From Alicycliphilus sp. UBA6560 (GTDB taxonomy: Bacteria; Pseudomonadota; Gammaproteobacteria; Burkholderiales; Burkholderiaceae_C): a DNA stretch of 64,000 bases. Below the pieces are notes generated by a model. It worked only from the letters and a program-made list of their open reading frames with translations, searched no databases and was not told the DNA's origin. The translations under genes and the position numbers were made by a program. Below, in pieces: positions 18,008 to 28,948 of this stretch. The stretch's first letter is position 1, and each line of letters begins with the position of its first letter. The stretch covers positions 248,001 to 312,000 of the forward strand of contig DJJU01000006.1 in NCBI GenBank assembly GCA_002434305.1. Direction: 5' to 3'.

Positions 18008-19566
18008 ATGAGCGCCACACCGACCCTCGTCCTGCGGCCTGGCCGCGTCAGCCTGACCGAATTGCAGCGCATTCAGGCGGGCGGCCTGCGCCTTGAGCTG
18101 GATACCGCCGCGCTGCAGGGCATGGCCGACTCCTTGGCCACGGTGCAGCAGATCGTCGAGCAGGACGCCGTGGTCTACGGCATCAACACCGGCTTCGGCA
18201 AGCTGGCCAGCACCAAGATCCCGCACGACCGCCTGGCCGAGCTGCAGCGCAACCTGGTGCTGTCGCACAGCGTGGGCACGGGCGAGCCGCTGCCGGACGG
18301 CGTTGTGCGCCTGGTGTTGGCCACCAAAGCCGTCAGCCTGGCGCGCGGACATTCGGGTGTGCGCCCGCAGCTGGTGCAGGCGCTGCTGGCGCTGGCCAAT
18401 GCCGACGTGCTGCCTGTCATTCCTGCCAAGGGTTCGGTGGGTGCCTCGGGCGACCTGGCACCGCTGGCGCACCTGGCCTGCGTGCTGATCGGCGAGGGCC
18501 AGGCCCTGGTGCAGGGCCGGGTGGTGGGCGGGCGCGAGGCCATGGCCGCCATCGGCATGGATCCCTTCGTGCTGGGCCCCAAGGAAGGGCTGGCGCTGCT
18601 CAACGGAACGCAGGTGTCCACCGCGCTGGCGCTGGCCGGGCTGTTCGGCGCCGAGGCCGCGTTCGGCGCCGCGCTGGTGTCGGGCTGCCTGACGCTGGAG
18701 GCCATCAAGGGCTCGGTCAAGCCGTTCGACGCGCGCATCCACGAGGCGCGCGGCCAGGGCGGACAGATCGCCGTGGCGGCGGCCGTGCGCGCGCTGCTGC
18801 ACGGCAGCGAAATCGATCCCTCCCACCCCAACTGCGGCCGGGTGCAGGACCCGTATTCCATCCGCTGCATCCCGCAGGTCATGGGCGCCTGCCTGGACAA
18901 CCTGGGCCATGCGGCCCGCGTGCTGGCTATCGAGGCCAATGCCGCGTCCGACAACCCACTGGTCTTCACGGACACGGGCGAGGTCATCTCCGGCGGCAAC
19001 TTCCACGCCGAGCCAGTCGCCTTCGCCGCCGACATCATCGCCCTGGCCCTGGCCGAGATCGGCGCGATTTCCGAGCGCCGCCTGGCCCTGTTGCTGGACC
19101 CCGGCCTCTCCGGTCTGCCGGCCTTCCTGGTGGAAGACAGCGGAGTGAACTCGGGCTTCATGATCGCCCAGGTCACGGCCGCCGCCCTGGCCGCCGAGAA
19201 CCAGTGCCTGGCCAACCCCAGCAGCGTGACCAGCCTGCCCACCTCGGCCAACCAGGAGGACCACGTCTCCATGGCCACCTATGGCGCGCGCCGCCTGCTG
19301 GACATGGCGCGCAACACCGCCGTCATGGTGGGCATCGAGGCCATGGCCGCCGCGCAGGGCATGGAATTCGACAGAACGCTGAAGTCTTCGCCCCTCATCG
19401 AACAACAATTCGCCGACATCCGCACGCGCGTCGCCTTCCTGGAGCAAGACCGCCTGCTCGCCCCCGATATCGAGGCCATGGGCCTGTGGGCCAGCCGCCA
19501 CGACTGGCCCGGCGCCATCACCGCCTGCCTGCCCAGCCACGCCGACTCATCCGAAGGAGACCAGCC

Positions 19567-19570
<4 letters not shown>
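18008..19570 (+). CDS. hutH: Histidine ammonia-lyase
   Basis: 520 residues. It removes ammonia from L-histidine to give urocanate. The Ala146-Ser147-Gly148 triad in GSVGASGDLAPLAH forms the autocatalytic MIO electrophile; YGINTGFGKLAS, the catalytic-loop region, and the QEDHVSM stretch are also typical. The ATG at 18008 follows AGGAAGG; an upstream in-frame ATG overlaps the operator and is unlikely. Its stop overlaps the hutU start (ATGA). Confidence 0.97.
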
Positions 19571-21285
<1,715 letters not shown>

Positions 21286-21290
21286 CCATC

Positions 21291-22133
21291 ATGCAAGCCC
21301 TCATCATCCCCGAGATCGAACGCCGTGTGCAGGAGCGCGTCACGCCCGACGTGGTCGAGGCCTTCGCGCGCGATGGCGCCGTCTGCCTGCGCCAGCTGCT
21401 GAACCCGGACGAGGTGGCGCTGCTGCGCCAGGGCATCGACGCCAACCTGGCCGCGCCCAGCCCCCGCGCCAAAGTGGCCAGCCGCCCCGACGACCCTGGT
21501 CGCTTCTTCGAGGACTTCTGCAACTGGCAGGACATCGACCAATTCCAGCGCTTTGTCACCGAAGCACCCGTGGCCCTGGCGGCGCAGCGGCTGATGCGCT
21601 CGCCCAGCGTGCGCCTGTACCACGACCACGTGCTGGTCAAGGAGCCCGGCACGCGCCAGCGCACGCCCTGGCACCAGGACCAGCCCTACTACAACATCGA
21701 GGGGCGGCAGAACATCAGCATGTGGATCCCCGTGGACCCTGTGCCGCGCGCGTCCACGCTGGAGTTCGTCGCCGGCTCGCACCTGGGTCCGTGGCTCATG
21801 CCGCGCAGTTTCATGGACCACCAGGCCAAGTGGTTCCCCGAGGGCAGCCTGCAGGACCTGCCCGACATCGAGGCCGACCGCGCGGCTCACCCCATACTGG
21901 GCTGGCAGGTCGAGCCCGGCGACGTGGTGTGCTTTCACATGCTCACGCTGCACGGCGCCGGCGGCTTCGAGGGGCCGGGACGCAGGCGCGTGTTTTCCGT
22001 GCGCTTCATGGGCGAGGACACGCGCCACGCCCCGCGCCGCTGGACCACCTCGCCCGACTTTCCCGGGCTGGAGCGCGAACTGCCCGCCGGCGCGCCCATG
22101 GAGCACCCGCTGTTTCCTCTGCTGCTGGGCTGA
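21291..22133 (+). CDS. PhyH-family Fe(II)/2-oxoglutarate dioxygenase inside the hut operon
   Basis: 280 residues of the phytanoyl-CoA dioxygenase-like family. The metal facial triad is readable: H128-x-D130 in TPWHQDQPYY and His221 in FHMLTLHGAGG, followed by an arginine-rich strand (GRRRVFSVRF) for 2-oxoglutarate. It lies in the operon directly after hutU and before hutD. A GTG at 21282 overlapping the hutU stop is an alternative start; the ATG at 21291 is preferred. It is not one of the classical hut enzymes. A role on a histidine or imidazole derivative is a guess from position. Confidence 0.87.
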   Translation: MQALIIPEIERRVQERVTPDVVEAFARDGAVCLRQLLNPDEVALLRQGIDANLAAPSPRAKVASRPDDPGRFFEDFCNWQDIDQFQRFVTEAPVALAAQRLMRSPSVRLYHDHVLVKEPGTRQRTPWHQDQPYYNIEGRQNISMWIPVDPVPRASTLEFVAGSHLGPWLMPRSFMDHQAKWFPEGSLQDLPDIEADRAAHPILGWQVEPGDVVCFHMLTLHGAGGFEGPGRRRVFSVRFMGEDTRHAPRRWTTSPDFPGLERELPAGAPMEHPLFPLLLG

Positions 22134-22145
22134 CCGCCGCAGACC

Positions 22146-22718
22146 ATGCAGCGCTTCGACCTGGCCGCCATCGCTCCCGCGCCCTGGAAGAACGGCGGCG
22201 GCGCGACGCGCGAGCTGGCCTGCTGGCCGCCCGGCGCGGGCATGGACAACTTCGAGTGGCGCGCCAGCGTGGCGCGCATCGAGCAGTCGGGGCCGTTCTC
22301 GGCCTTCCCTGGCGTGGACCGGCAGATCCTGCTGCTGCAGGGCGGCGGCGTGCTGCTGCGCGGCCAGGGGCTGGAGCACCGGCTGGATCGGCCGCACCAG
22401 CCCTTTGACTTCCCCGGCGACGTGCCGCTGCAGTGCCAGCTGCTGGGCGACGGCCCGTCCATCGACTTCAACCTGATGCTGCGCCGCGGCGCCTGGCGCG
22501 GTGCGCTGGCCGTCACCGGCCAGTCGCTGCAGGCCGGCCCGTACCCAGCGGGGCTGTGCCTGGCGCTGCAGGGCGCCTGGCGCACCCCGGCGGGCGAGGT
22601 GCTGGACCCCGGCCAGGGCCTGTGGTGGTGTGGACCGGAAAACGTCCTGCAGCTGTCGCCCCTGCCCGGCGGGCAGGAGCCAGCGGCGCTGGCCTGGGTA
22701 GGGCTGCAGCGTGGTTGA
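22146..22718 (+). CDS. hutD: HutD-family protein
   Basis: 190 residues, a bicupin-fold HutD/Ves-type protein. The N-terminal motif APWKNGGGATRELACWPPG is diagnostic, with FSAFPGVDRQILLLQG and FPGDVPLQC following. HutD is found in hut operons of Pseudomonas and relatives and has been proposed to limit hut expression by binding an intermediate; its exact action is unsettled. It lies 12 bases after the dioxygenase gene. A repeat copy separates it from hutI. Confidence 0.9.
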   Translation: MQRFDLAAIAPAPWKNGGGATRELACWPPGAGMDNFEWRASVARIEQSGPFSAFPGVDRQILLLQGGGVLLRGQGLEHRLDRPHQPFDFPGDVPLQCQLLGDGPSIDFNLMLRRGAWRGALAVTGQSLQAGPYPAGLCLALQGAWRTPAGEVLDPGQGLWWCGPENVLQLSPLPGGQEPAALAWVGLQRG

Positions 22719-22723
22719 ATATG

Positions 22724-22783
22724 AGTGAAATCGGCCTCCAGCGCTTATCCAGCAAGCGCTGGCAGCTATTGAAAGGGTATAGC
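22724..22783 (-). repeat. Short repeat copy inside the hut operon
   Basis: TGAAATCGGCCTCCAGCGCTT and, after a short loop, AAGCGCTGGCAGCTATTGAA match the roughly 60-base repeat form in inverted orientation. It fills the only sizeable gap in the hut operon, between hutD and hutI, and can fold into a long hairpin on the operon mRNA. Confidence 0.75.
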
Positions 22784-22784
22784 A

Positions 22785-24038
22785 ATGCATGCTTCTCCAC
22801 CCCATACCGATGCCGGCGGCGTGTGGCACGGTCTGCGCCTGGCCCCCGGGCTGGCGCAGCCCGACGAGCCGCTGGCCGATGGTGAGCCCGCCAGTCTGGT
22901 CGTGCAACAGGGCGTGCTGCGCTGGGTGGGACCGGCCGCGCGGCTGCCCGCCGCCTGGGCACAGACGCCACACCACGACGGTGCCGGCCTGCTGGCCACG
23001 CCGGGATTAGTGGACTGCCACACCCATCTGGTCTATGGCGGCCAGCGCGCCGGCGAGTTCGCAATGCGCCTGGCGGGCGCCAGCTACGAGGAGGTGGCGC
23101 GCGCCGGCGGCGGCATCGTCTCCACCGTGCGCGCCACGCGCGCTGCCAGCGAGGACGAGCTGTTCGCCTGCGCCCTGGCACGCCTGCGTCCGCTGATGGA
23201 GGAGGGGGTGTGCGCCATCGAGATCAAGTCCGGCTACGGCCTGGCGCTGGAGCACGAGCGCCGCCAGCTGCGCGTGGCGCGCCGCCTGGGCCAGGCCACG
23301 GGCCTGGCGGTGCGCACCACCTTCCTGGGCGCGCACGCACTGCCGCCCGAGTACGCCGGCCGCAGCCAGGACTACATCGACCACGTCTGCAACGACATGC
23401 TGCCCGCCCTGCACGCCGAGGGGCTGGTGGACGCGGTGGATGTGTTCTGCGAGCGCATCGCCTTCTCGCTGGCCGAGACCGAGCAGGTCTTCGCCGCCGC
23501 GCAGCAGCTGGGCTTGCCCGTCAAGCTGCACGCCGAGCAGCTGTCGGACATGGGCGGCGCGCAGCTGGCCGCGCGCTACCGGGCCCTGTCGTGCGACCAC
23601 ATCGAGCATTTGTCGCAGGCCGGGGTGGACGCCATGGCCCGGGCCGGCACCGTGGCCGTGCTGCTGCCCGGCGCCTTCTACACGCTGCGCGACACGCAGC
23701 TGCCGCCGATCGCCGCGCTGCGCGCCGCGGGCGTGCCCATGGCCGTGTCCACCGACCACAACCCGGGCACGTCCCCAGCGCTCAGCCTGCTGCTGATGGC
23801 CAACATGGCCTGCACGCTGTTCCGCCTGACGGTGCCCGAGGCGCTGGCCGGCATCACCCTGCACGCCGCGCGCGCCCTGGGCCTACAGGACACACATGGC
23901 CTGATCGCCGCCGGGCGGCCGGCGCACTTCGTGCTGTGGCCGGTGGCCGAAGCCGCCGAGCTGGCCTACTGGTTCGGCCGCCAGCGCGCCCACACCATCG
24001 TGCGGGGTGGCCGCATCGTGCAGCGGGGGTTGGCTTGA
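22785..24038 (+). CDS. hutI: Imidazolonepropionase
   Basis: 417 residues, an amidohydrolase-fold metalloenzyme that opens the imidazolone ring to N-formimidoyl-L-glutamate. Metal ligands are visible: VDCHTHLVYGG near the start, a later VKLHAEQLSDMGG, CDHIEHL and the STDHNPGTSP motif near the end. Length is normal (about 405-420). Its stop overlaps the TTG start of the next gene. Confidence 0.96.
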   Translation: MHASPPHTDAGGVWHGLRLAPGLAQPDEPLADGEPASLVVQQGVLRWVGPAARLPAAWAQTPHHDGAGLLATPGLVDCHTHLVYGGQRAGEFAMRLAGASYEEVARAGGGIVSTVRATRAASEDELFACALARLRPLMEEGVCAIEIKSGYGLALEHERRQLRVARRLGQATGLAVRTTFLGAHALPPEYAGRSQDYIDHVCNDMLPALHAEGLVDAVDVFCERIAFSLAETEQVFAAAQQLGLPVKLHAEQLSDMGGAQLAARYRALSCDHIEHLSQAGVDAMARAGTVAVLLPGAFYTLRDTQLPPIAALRAAGVPMAVSTDHNPGTSPALSLLLMANMACTLFRLTVPEALAGITLHAARALGLQDTHGLIAAGRPAHFVLWPVAEAAELAYWFGRQRAHTIVRGGRIVQRGLA

Positions 24039-25423
24039 CGCCCGGCCGCCTGTTCGCCCGCCACGCCCTGCTGCCCGGCGGCTGGGCGCAGGACGTGCTG
24101 CTGCAGTGGGACGCGCAGGGCCTGCTGACCGCCGTCACGCCCCAGGCCACGCCGGAGGACGCGCCGCGCGCCGCCGGGCCGGTGCTGCCGGGCATGCCCA
24201 ACCTCCACTCGCATGCCTTCCAGCGCGCCTTCGCCGGACTGACGGAATACCGCGGCACGGCGCACGACAGTTTCTGGAGCTGGCGCGAGCTGATGTACCG
24301 CTTCGCCGTGCGCATCGGCCCCGAGCAGCTGCAGGCCATCGCCACCTGGCTGTACGTGGAGATGCTGGAGGCGGGCTACACCAGCGTCTGCGAGTTCCAC
24401 TACCTGCACCACGACGAGGCAGGGCGGCCCTATGCCGACGACGCCACCTTGTCGCGCGCCCTGCTGCGCGCCGCGCGCGAGGCGGGCCTCGGCATCACGC
24501 TGCTGCCGGTGCTCTACCAAAGCAGCGGCTTTGGCGGCCAGGCGCCCCGGGCCGACCAGGCGCGCTTCATCCGCAGCACCGACAGCATGCTATCGTTATT
24601 GGAGCTGCTCGCGCTTGATGCACAAGGGCTGGAGGCACATTTGGGCCTTGCTCCGCATTCGCTGCGGGCGGTGACGCCGGACAGCCTGCACACCGCCGTG
24701 GCGGCGCTGCACTCCATGGCCCCGCGCGCGCCCGTGCACATCCACATCGCCGAGCAACTGCAGGAGGTGCAGGACTGCCTGGCCTGGAGCGGCCGGCGCC
24801 CGGTGCAGTGGCTGCTGGACCATGCCGCCGTGGACGAGCGCTGGTGCCTGGTGCACGCCACCCACCTGGACGAGGACGAATACCGCCGCGCCGCCGCCAC
24901 CGGCGCCGTGGCCGGCCTGTGCCCCAGCACCGAGGCCAACCTGGGCGACGGCATCTTCGACGCCGCCCGCTGGCAGGGCCTGGGCGGCGTTTGGGGGCTG
25001 GGATCGGACAGCCACGTCTGCGTGAACGCCGCCGAGGAGCTGATGCTGCTGGAATACAGCCAGCGCCTGGCCCGGCGCGAGCGCAACGTGCTGGCCACGC
25101 CGGAGCAGCCCGAGGTGGCCAGCGCCCAGTGGCTGGCGGCGGTGCAGGGCGGGGCGCGCGCCGCCGGCCGGCCCGTGGCCGGGCTGCGGGCCGGGCAGCT
25201 GGCGGATTTTGTCGAGCTGGACCCGCGCCATGTCGCCCTGGACGGCTTGGCGCCGGCGCAGATGCTGTCGGCCCACGTGTTCGCCAGCCAGCGCACCTCG
25301 GCTGTCGCCGGCGTGTGGACACACGGGCAGCGCCGGGTTGCGCACGGCCGCCACGCACTGCACCATCAGGCGGCACAGGCTTTCATCGCGGCGCGCAAGG
25401 CGCTGCTCAACCCGCGGGACTGA
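24035..25423 (+). CDS. hutF: Formimidoylglutamate deiminase
   Basis: 462 residues from a TTG start overlapping the hutI stop (TTGA); no ATG or GTG fits the N-terminus MTPGRLFARHALLPGGW. HutF converts N-formimidoylglutamate to N-formylglutamate and ammonia, the mark of the five-step pathway. Metal motifs NLHSHAFQRAFAG, IHIAEQ, LVHATHLD and GSDSHVCVNAAEEL are present. Residues of about 186-204 (LSLLELLALDAQGLEAHLG) are encoded by a copy of the interspersed repeat, yet the frame and all catalytic motifs are kept. Confidence 0.95.
   Translation: MTPGRLFARHALLPGGWAQDVLLQWDAQGLLTAVTPQATPEDAPRAAGPVLPGMPNLHSHAFQRAFAGLTEYRGTAHDSFWSWRELMYRFAVRIGPEQLQAIATWLYVEMLEAGYTSVCEFHYLHHDEAGRPYADDATLSRALLRAAREAGLGITLLPVLYQSSGFGGQAPRADQARFIRSTDSMLSLLELLALDAQGLEAHLGLAPHSLRAVTPDSLHTAVAALHSMAPRAPVHIHIAEQLQEVQDCLAWSGRRPVQWLLDHAAVDERWCLVHATHLDEDEYRRAAATGAVAGLCPSTEANLGDGIFDAARWQGLGGVWGLGSDSHVCVNAAEELMLLEYSQRLARRERNVLATPEQPEVASAQWLAAVQGGARAAGRPVAGLRAGQLADFVELDPRHVALDGLAPAQMLSAHVFASQRTSAVAGVWTHGQRRVAHGRHALHHQAAQAFIAARKALLNPRD
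24588..24645 (+). repeat. Repeat copy embedded in the hutF coding sequence
   Basis: GAGCTGCTCGCGCTTG and, after six bases, AAGGGCTGGAGG match the copy at 34028 exactly over both blocks and in spacing, with GCTAT before and ATTTG after. It lies wholly inside hutF in an open frame. Confidence 0.65.
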
Positions 25424-25424
25424 C

Positions 25425-26285
25425 ATGGCCCTGGACCACTTTTCTTCTTCCTCTCCTTCTTTTGCGTCGACCATCACCGACCAGCCGGCCTTCACGCTGC
25501 ACCGCGGCAGTGCGCCGCTGCTGGTCTCCATTCCGCACGCCGGCACGCACCTGCCGCCGGCCATCGCCGCGCGCCTGAGCGAGCACGGCCGCCAGGTGCC
25601 GGACACCGACTGGCACCTGGAGCGGCTCTATGGCTTCGCCCGCGAGCTGGGCGCCACGCTGCTGGTGGCCACGCATTCGCGCTACGTCATCGACCTGAAC
25701 CGCCCGCCGGACGACGCCAGCCTGTACCCCGGCCAGAACGTCACCGGCCTGTGCCCGGTGGACAGCTTCGACGAGCTGGCGCTGTACCCGGCCGGCGATG
25801 TGCCGGATGCCGCCGAGGTGGCCGCCCGGCGCGATGCCGTCTGGGCACCGTACCACGCGCAGCTGCGCGAAGAACTCGACCGGCTGCGCCAGGCGCACGG
25901 CCGCGTGGTGCTGTGGGAGGCGCATTCCATCCGCTCGGTGCTGCCGCGCTTCTTCCAGGGCCGCTTGCCCGATCTGAACCTGGGCACGGCGAACGGCAAC
26001 AGCTGCGACCCGGCCTTGGCCAGCCGGCTGCTGGCCATTGCGCGCGCGGCGCAGGGCTACAGCAGCGTGCTCAACGGCCGCTTCAAGGGCGGCTACATCA
26101 CCCGCCAGTACGGCGCGCCGGCGCGGGGCATCCACGCCGTGCAGCTGGAGCTGACGCAATGCAGCTACATGCAGGAGTCGCTGCCCTTTGATTACCTGCC
26201 CGATGAGGCCGCGCGGCTGCAGCCGGTGCTGCGGGGCCTGCTGCAGGCGGCGCTGGACTTTGCGGGCGCGGGCGGCCAAAGGTAA
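25425..26285 (+). CDS. hutG: N-formylglutamate deformylase (amidohydrolase)
   Basis: 286 residues. It hydrolyses N-formylglutamate to formate and glutamate, the last step after HutF. The FGase fold is shown by LLVSIPHAGTHLP, DTDWHLERLYGFA, YVIDLNRPPDDASLYPGQN, LWEAHSIRS and GRFKGGYITRQYG. It follows the hutF stop by one base. The N-terminus has a Ser-rich stretch (SSSSPSFAS) that is probably not conserved. This is the deformylase type, not the agmatinase-like formiminoglutamase also called HutG. Confidence 0.94.
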   Translation: MALDHFSSSSPSFASTITDQPAFTLHRGSAPLLVSIPHAGTHLPPAIAARLSEHGRQVPDTDWHLERLYGFARELGATLLVATHSRYVIDLNRPPDDASLYPGQNVTGLCPVDSFDELALYPAGDVPDAAEVAARRDAVWAPYHAQLREELDRLRQAHGRVVLWEAHSIRSVLPRFFQGRLPDLNLGTANGNSCDPALASRLLAIARAAQGYSSVLNGRFKGGYITRQYGAPARGIHAVQLELTQCSYMQESLPFDYLPDEAARLQPVLRGLLQAALDFAGAGGQR

Positions 26286-26296
26286 GATCCGGCCCC

Positions 26297-26557
26297 ATGC
26301 ACGCCCTTGCCCATCCCTCGACCGCGCCGGACCCCTCCGAAGTGCCCTGGGGCTGGAGTCCCATGTTCCGCATGCCGCTGTACAAGCCGGGCGCCCGGGT
26401 GCGCCACGGCAGCTCCTGGGAGACGGTGAGCCACGTGGGGCTGCGCCGCCACGAGATGACGGTCTACCTGGTCGGCCGCACCGAGCCGGTGGATCCGCTG
26501 GAGCTGGAGCTGACGCCCACGGTGTTCACCACCGCGCGCGTGCACCAAGCACAGTAA
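26297..26557 (+). CDS. Short protein of unknown function downstream of hutG
   Basis: 86 residues, no signal peptide or membrane segment. It reads as a small beta-rich domain (PLYKPGARVRHGSSWETVSHVGLRRHEMTVYLVGRTEPVDP). I do not recognise the family, but codon use matches genuine genes here and it starts 11 bases after hutG, so it may be the last gene of the hut transcript. It meets psd tail to tail with one base between. Confidence 0.65.
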   Translation: MHALAHPSTAPDPSEVPWGWSPMFRMPLYKPGARVRHGSSWETVSHVGLRRHEMTVYLVGRTEPVDPLELELTPTVFTTARVHQAQ

Positions 26558-26558
26558 C

Positions 26559-27404
26559 TCAGGGGCGGCGCGCCATGGCTTCGCCCAGGCGCGTCGGGCG
26601 CAGGGCCTGCCAGCCGGGCTCAAAGCGCACGGCCCCGCGCTCGAACAGCAGCACCACCGTCGAGCCGAGCAGAAAGCGCCCCATCTCCTCGCCCTGACGC
26701 AGCGTGATCTGCCGGTCCGCATAGTCCCAGTGCCGCAGCTGGCCCGTGCGCGGAGGGTTCACCTGGCCGTGCCAGACGGTGGCCATGCTGCCGACGATGG
26801 TCGCGCCCACCAGCACCAGCGCCATGCGCCCTAGCGGGGTGTCGAACAGGCACACCACGCGCTCGTTGCGCGCGAAGAGCCCCGGCACGCCGCGCGCCGT
26901 GAGCGGGTTGACCGAGAACAGTGCGCCGGGCACGTGGTCCATGCGCAGCAACCGACCGTCGCACGGCATGTGGATGCGGTGGTAGTCGCGCGGGCTGAGA
27001 TAGATGGTGGCGAAGCTGCCGTCCTGGAAGGCGGCGGCCAGCTGGCCGTCGCCACCCAGCAGCGCCGTGGTGCTGTAGTGGTGGCCCTTGGCCTGGAAGA
27101 TCTGGTCGCGCTCAATGGCGCCCAGCTGGCTCACCGCTCCGTCGACGGGGCAGACCACGTCCGCCTGCGCGATGGGACGCGCGCCCGGACGCAGGGCGCG
27201 GGTGAAGAAATCATTGAAGGTGGCGTAGCGGGCGATGTCCGGCTGCTCGGCCTCGTGCATGTCCACGCCGTATCGGGCCACGAAGCGACGGATGGCTGCG
27301 GTGGTGAGCGCGCCCGCGCGTGCCGAGGCCAGCCGTCCGGCCAAAGCGGTGAGGGCCTGCTTGGGCAGCAGGTACTGGGGCAGGACTGCGAGGCGGTCAG
27401 ACAC
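26559..27404 (-). CDS. psd: Phosphatidylserine decarboxylase proenzyme
   Basis: 281 residues with a GTG start at 27404; no ATG fits the family N-terminus. It decarboxylates phosphatidylserine to phosphatidylethanolamine at the inner membrane. The self-cleavage motif LGST is present with Ser248 becoming the pyruvoyl group; FFTRALRPGARPI, CPVDGAVSQLG, SPRDYHRIHMPCDG (catalytic Asp-His) and LVGATIVGSM are also seen. The length is that of the shorter proteobacterial form. Confidence 0.95.
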   Translation of the reverse strand: MSDRLAVLPQYLLPKQALTALAGRLASARAGALTTAAIRRFVARYGVDMHEAEQPDIARYATFNDFFTRALRPGARPIAQADVVCPVDGAVSQLGAIERDQIFQAKGHHYSTTALLGGDGQLAAAFQDGSFATIYLSPRDYHRIHMPCDGRLLRMDHVPGALFSVNPLTARGVPGLFARNERVVCLFDTPLGRMALVLVGATIVGSMATVWHGQVNPPRTGQLRHWDYADRQITLRQGEEMGRFLLGSTVVLLFERGAVRFEPGWQALRPTRLGEAMARRP

Positions 27405-27555
27405 GTGGCGGTTTCCAGCCCCGGGGGCCAGCGAAAGAGGGAAACGGACCATTGTAGGTGCGCCCGTGCAGGCCACGGCGACACGCCCGATAATGGCGGG
27501 TTTACCCGCGCCACAGCGCCGGCGCGCCTTCGCGGTGCGGCGGTTTTCCTGCCCC

Positions 27556-28728
27556 ATGCCCACCTCCCGCTTCTCTGCCGCTGCTGCCCCGATGGGCGCC
27601 GCCGGGCCCGCCGCGCGCCGCCTGCTCGAGTGGCTGCGGCGCTTCTTTCCGCAGCCGGTGGGTCTGAACTGGCGCGAGCGCCTGCGCATGGTGCTGGGCA
27701 CCGGACTGTGTATCGCGGTGGTGGCGGTGCTGGCGCACGAGCTGGTGACAACCCTGCCCACGCCGTGGCTGGTGGCCTCGATCGGCGCCAGCGCGGTGCT
27801 GGTGATCGCCGTGCCGGCCAGCCCGCTGGCCCAGCCTTGGGCGGTGCTGGCCGGCACGGCGCTGTCGTTTCTCATCGGCATCGGCTGCGCCACCTGGGTG
27901 ACCAACGTGGTCGCGGCCTGCGCGCTGGCCGTGGGCCTGTCGGTGGCGGCGATGCTGGCGCTGCGCTGCCTGCACCCGCCGGGCGGCGCCATGGCCCTGT
28001 TCGCCGTGCTGCACCCGCCCGAGGCCACGGTGCCCGCCACCGGTCCGCTGCTGCTGAACGTGGCCGTGCTGGTGCTGACGGCCCTCGTCTATAACAATCT
28101 GACGGGCCGCAGCTACCCGCACCAGGCGCAGAAAAAAACTGGCCTCGAAGGCGCGGCGGCCAGCCCCTTCATTGCGGCGGACCTGGACGCCGCCCTGGCG
28201 CACTACGACGAGGTGCTGGACGTGAGTCGGGCTGACCTGGAAGGCCTGCTGCACCTGGTGGGCCGGGCGGCCTTCCAGCGAACGCTGGGGGACCTGCGCT
28301 GCCGCGACATCATGTCGGCCCCGGTGCACGCCGTAGTGCCGCAGGCCTCACTGACCGACGCCTGGGCCCTCATGCGGCGCGAGGCCGTGAAGGCGCTGCC
28401 CGTGGTGGACTCCCACGGCGTGGTGCTGGGCATCATCACCGTGGCGGACTTCATGCGGCTTGCCAACCTGGACACGCACGAAGGCATGGGCCAGCGGCTG
28501 CGCAAGCTGGTCCTGGGCCGACCCCGGCAGCCGGACAAAGTCGAAGGACTGATGAGCAGCCCGGCGCAGCAGGTGCATGCCGGCCAGCCCGTGATGGATC
28601 TGGTGCCGCTGTTCTCCGAAGCCGGCCACCACCACTTTCCCGTGGTGGACGAGGGCGGCCAGCTCGCCGGCATCATCACCCAGACCGATCTGGTGCGCGC
28701 CCTGGCCCGGGCTGTGGCGTATTCGTAG
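27556..28728 (+). CDS. HPP-family membrane protein with two CBS domains
   Basis: 390 residues. The N-terminal 170 residues form the HPP domain with about four membrane helices and the name-giving motif in CLHPPGGAMAL; the C-terminal part has two CBS domains (CRDIMSAPVHAVVPQASLTDAWALM ... GIITVADFM and GLMSSPAQQVHAGQPVMDLV ... GIITQTDLVRALA). HPP proteins have been linked to nitrite transport in cyanobacteria and plants; CBS pairs usually bind adenine nucleotides. Function here is unproven. It is divergent from psd across 151 bases. Confidence 0.88.
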   Translation: MPTSRFSAAAAPMGAAGPAARRLLEWLRRFFPQPVGLNWRERLRMVLGTGLCIAVVAVLAHELVTTLPTPWLVASIGASAVLVIAVPASPLAQPWAVLAGTALSFLIGIGCATWVTNVVAACALAVGLSVAAMLALRCLHPPGGAMALFAVLHPPEATVPATGPLLLNVAVLVLTALVYNNLTGRSYPHQAQKKTGLEGAAASPFIAADLDAALAHYDEVLDVSRADLEGLLHLVGRAAFQRTLGDLRCRDIMSAPVHAVVPQASLTDAWALMRREAVKALPVVDSHGVVLGIITVADFMRLANLDTHEGMGQRLRKLVLGRPRQPDKVEGLMSSPAQQVHAGQPVMDLVPLFSEAGHHHFPVVDEGGQLAGIITQTDLVRALARAVAYS

Positions 28729-28803
28729 ATGACGGACGCCACGGCGGCGCGATACAATTGACCGGTTTAGCGCAGCGTCATGCCTGCTGCTGCCGTCCGA
28801 TCT

Positions 28804-28829
28804 CTGCGCCCACGGGCGCAGTGTTTTTT
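28804..28829 (+). terminator. Intrinsic terminator after the HPP/CBS gene
   Basis: CTGCGCC (28804-28810) pairs with GGCGCAG (28815-28821) across a CACG loop and is followed by TGTTTTTT. It lies in the 220-base gap before infA; the remaining gap shows no other recognised element. Confidence 0.7.
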
Positions 28830-28948
28830 CCAGCCTGCAACCGCACCCTGCGTGGAACCGGAGCTGGCAAACGGGCTGTGGTTCATGGCCTACGGGCAGT
28901 TCAGACTTGCGGCATCGCGCAAACAGTTTCATAGAACCATCATCATCC

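Noticed and set aside
18419..18471. GGTTCGGTGGGTGCCTCGGG-type direct repeats in hutH as a regulatory site
   Set aside because: They encode the conserved MIO-forming motif and need no other explanation.
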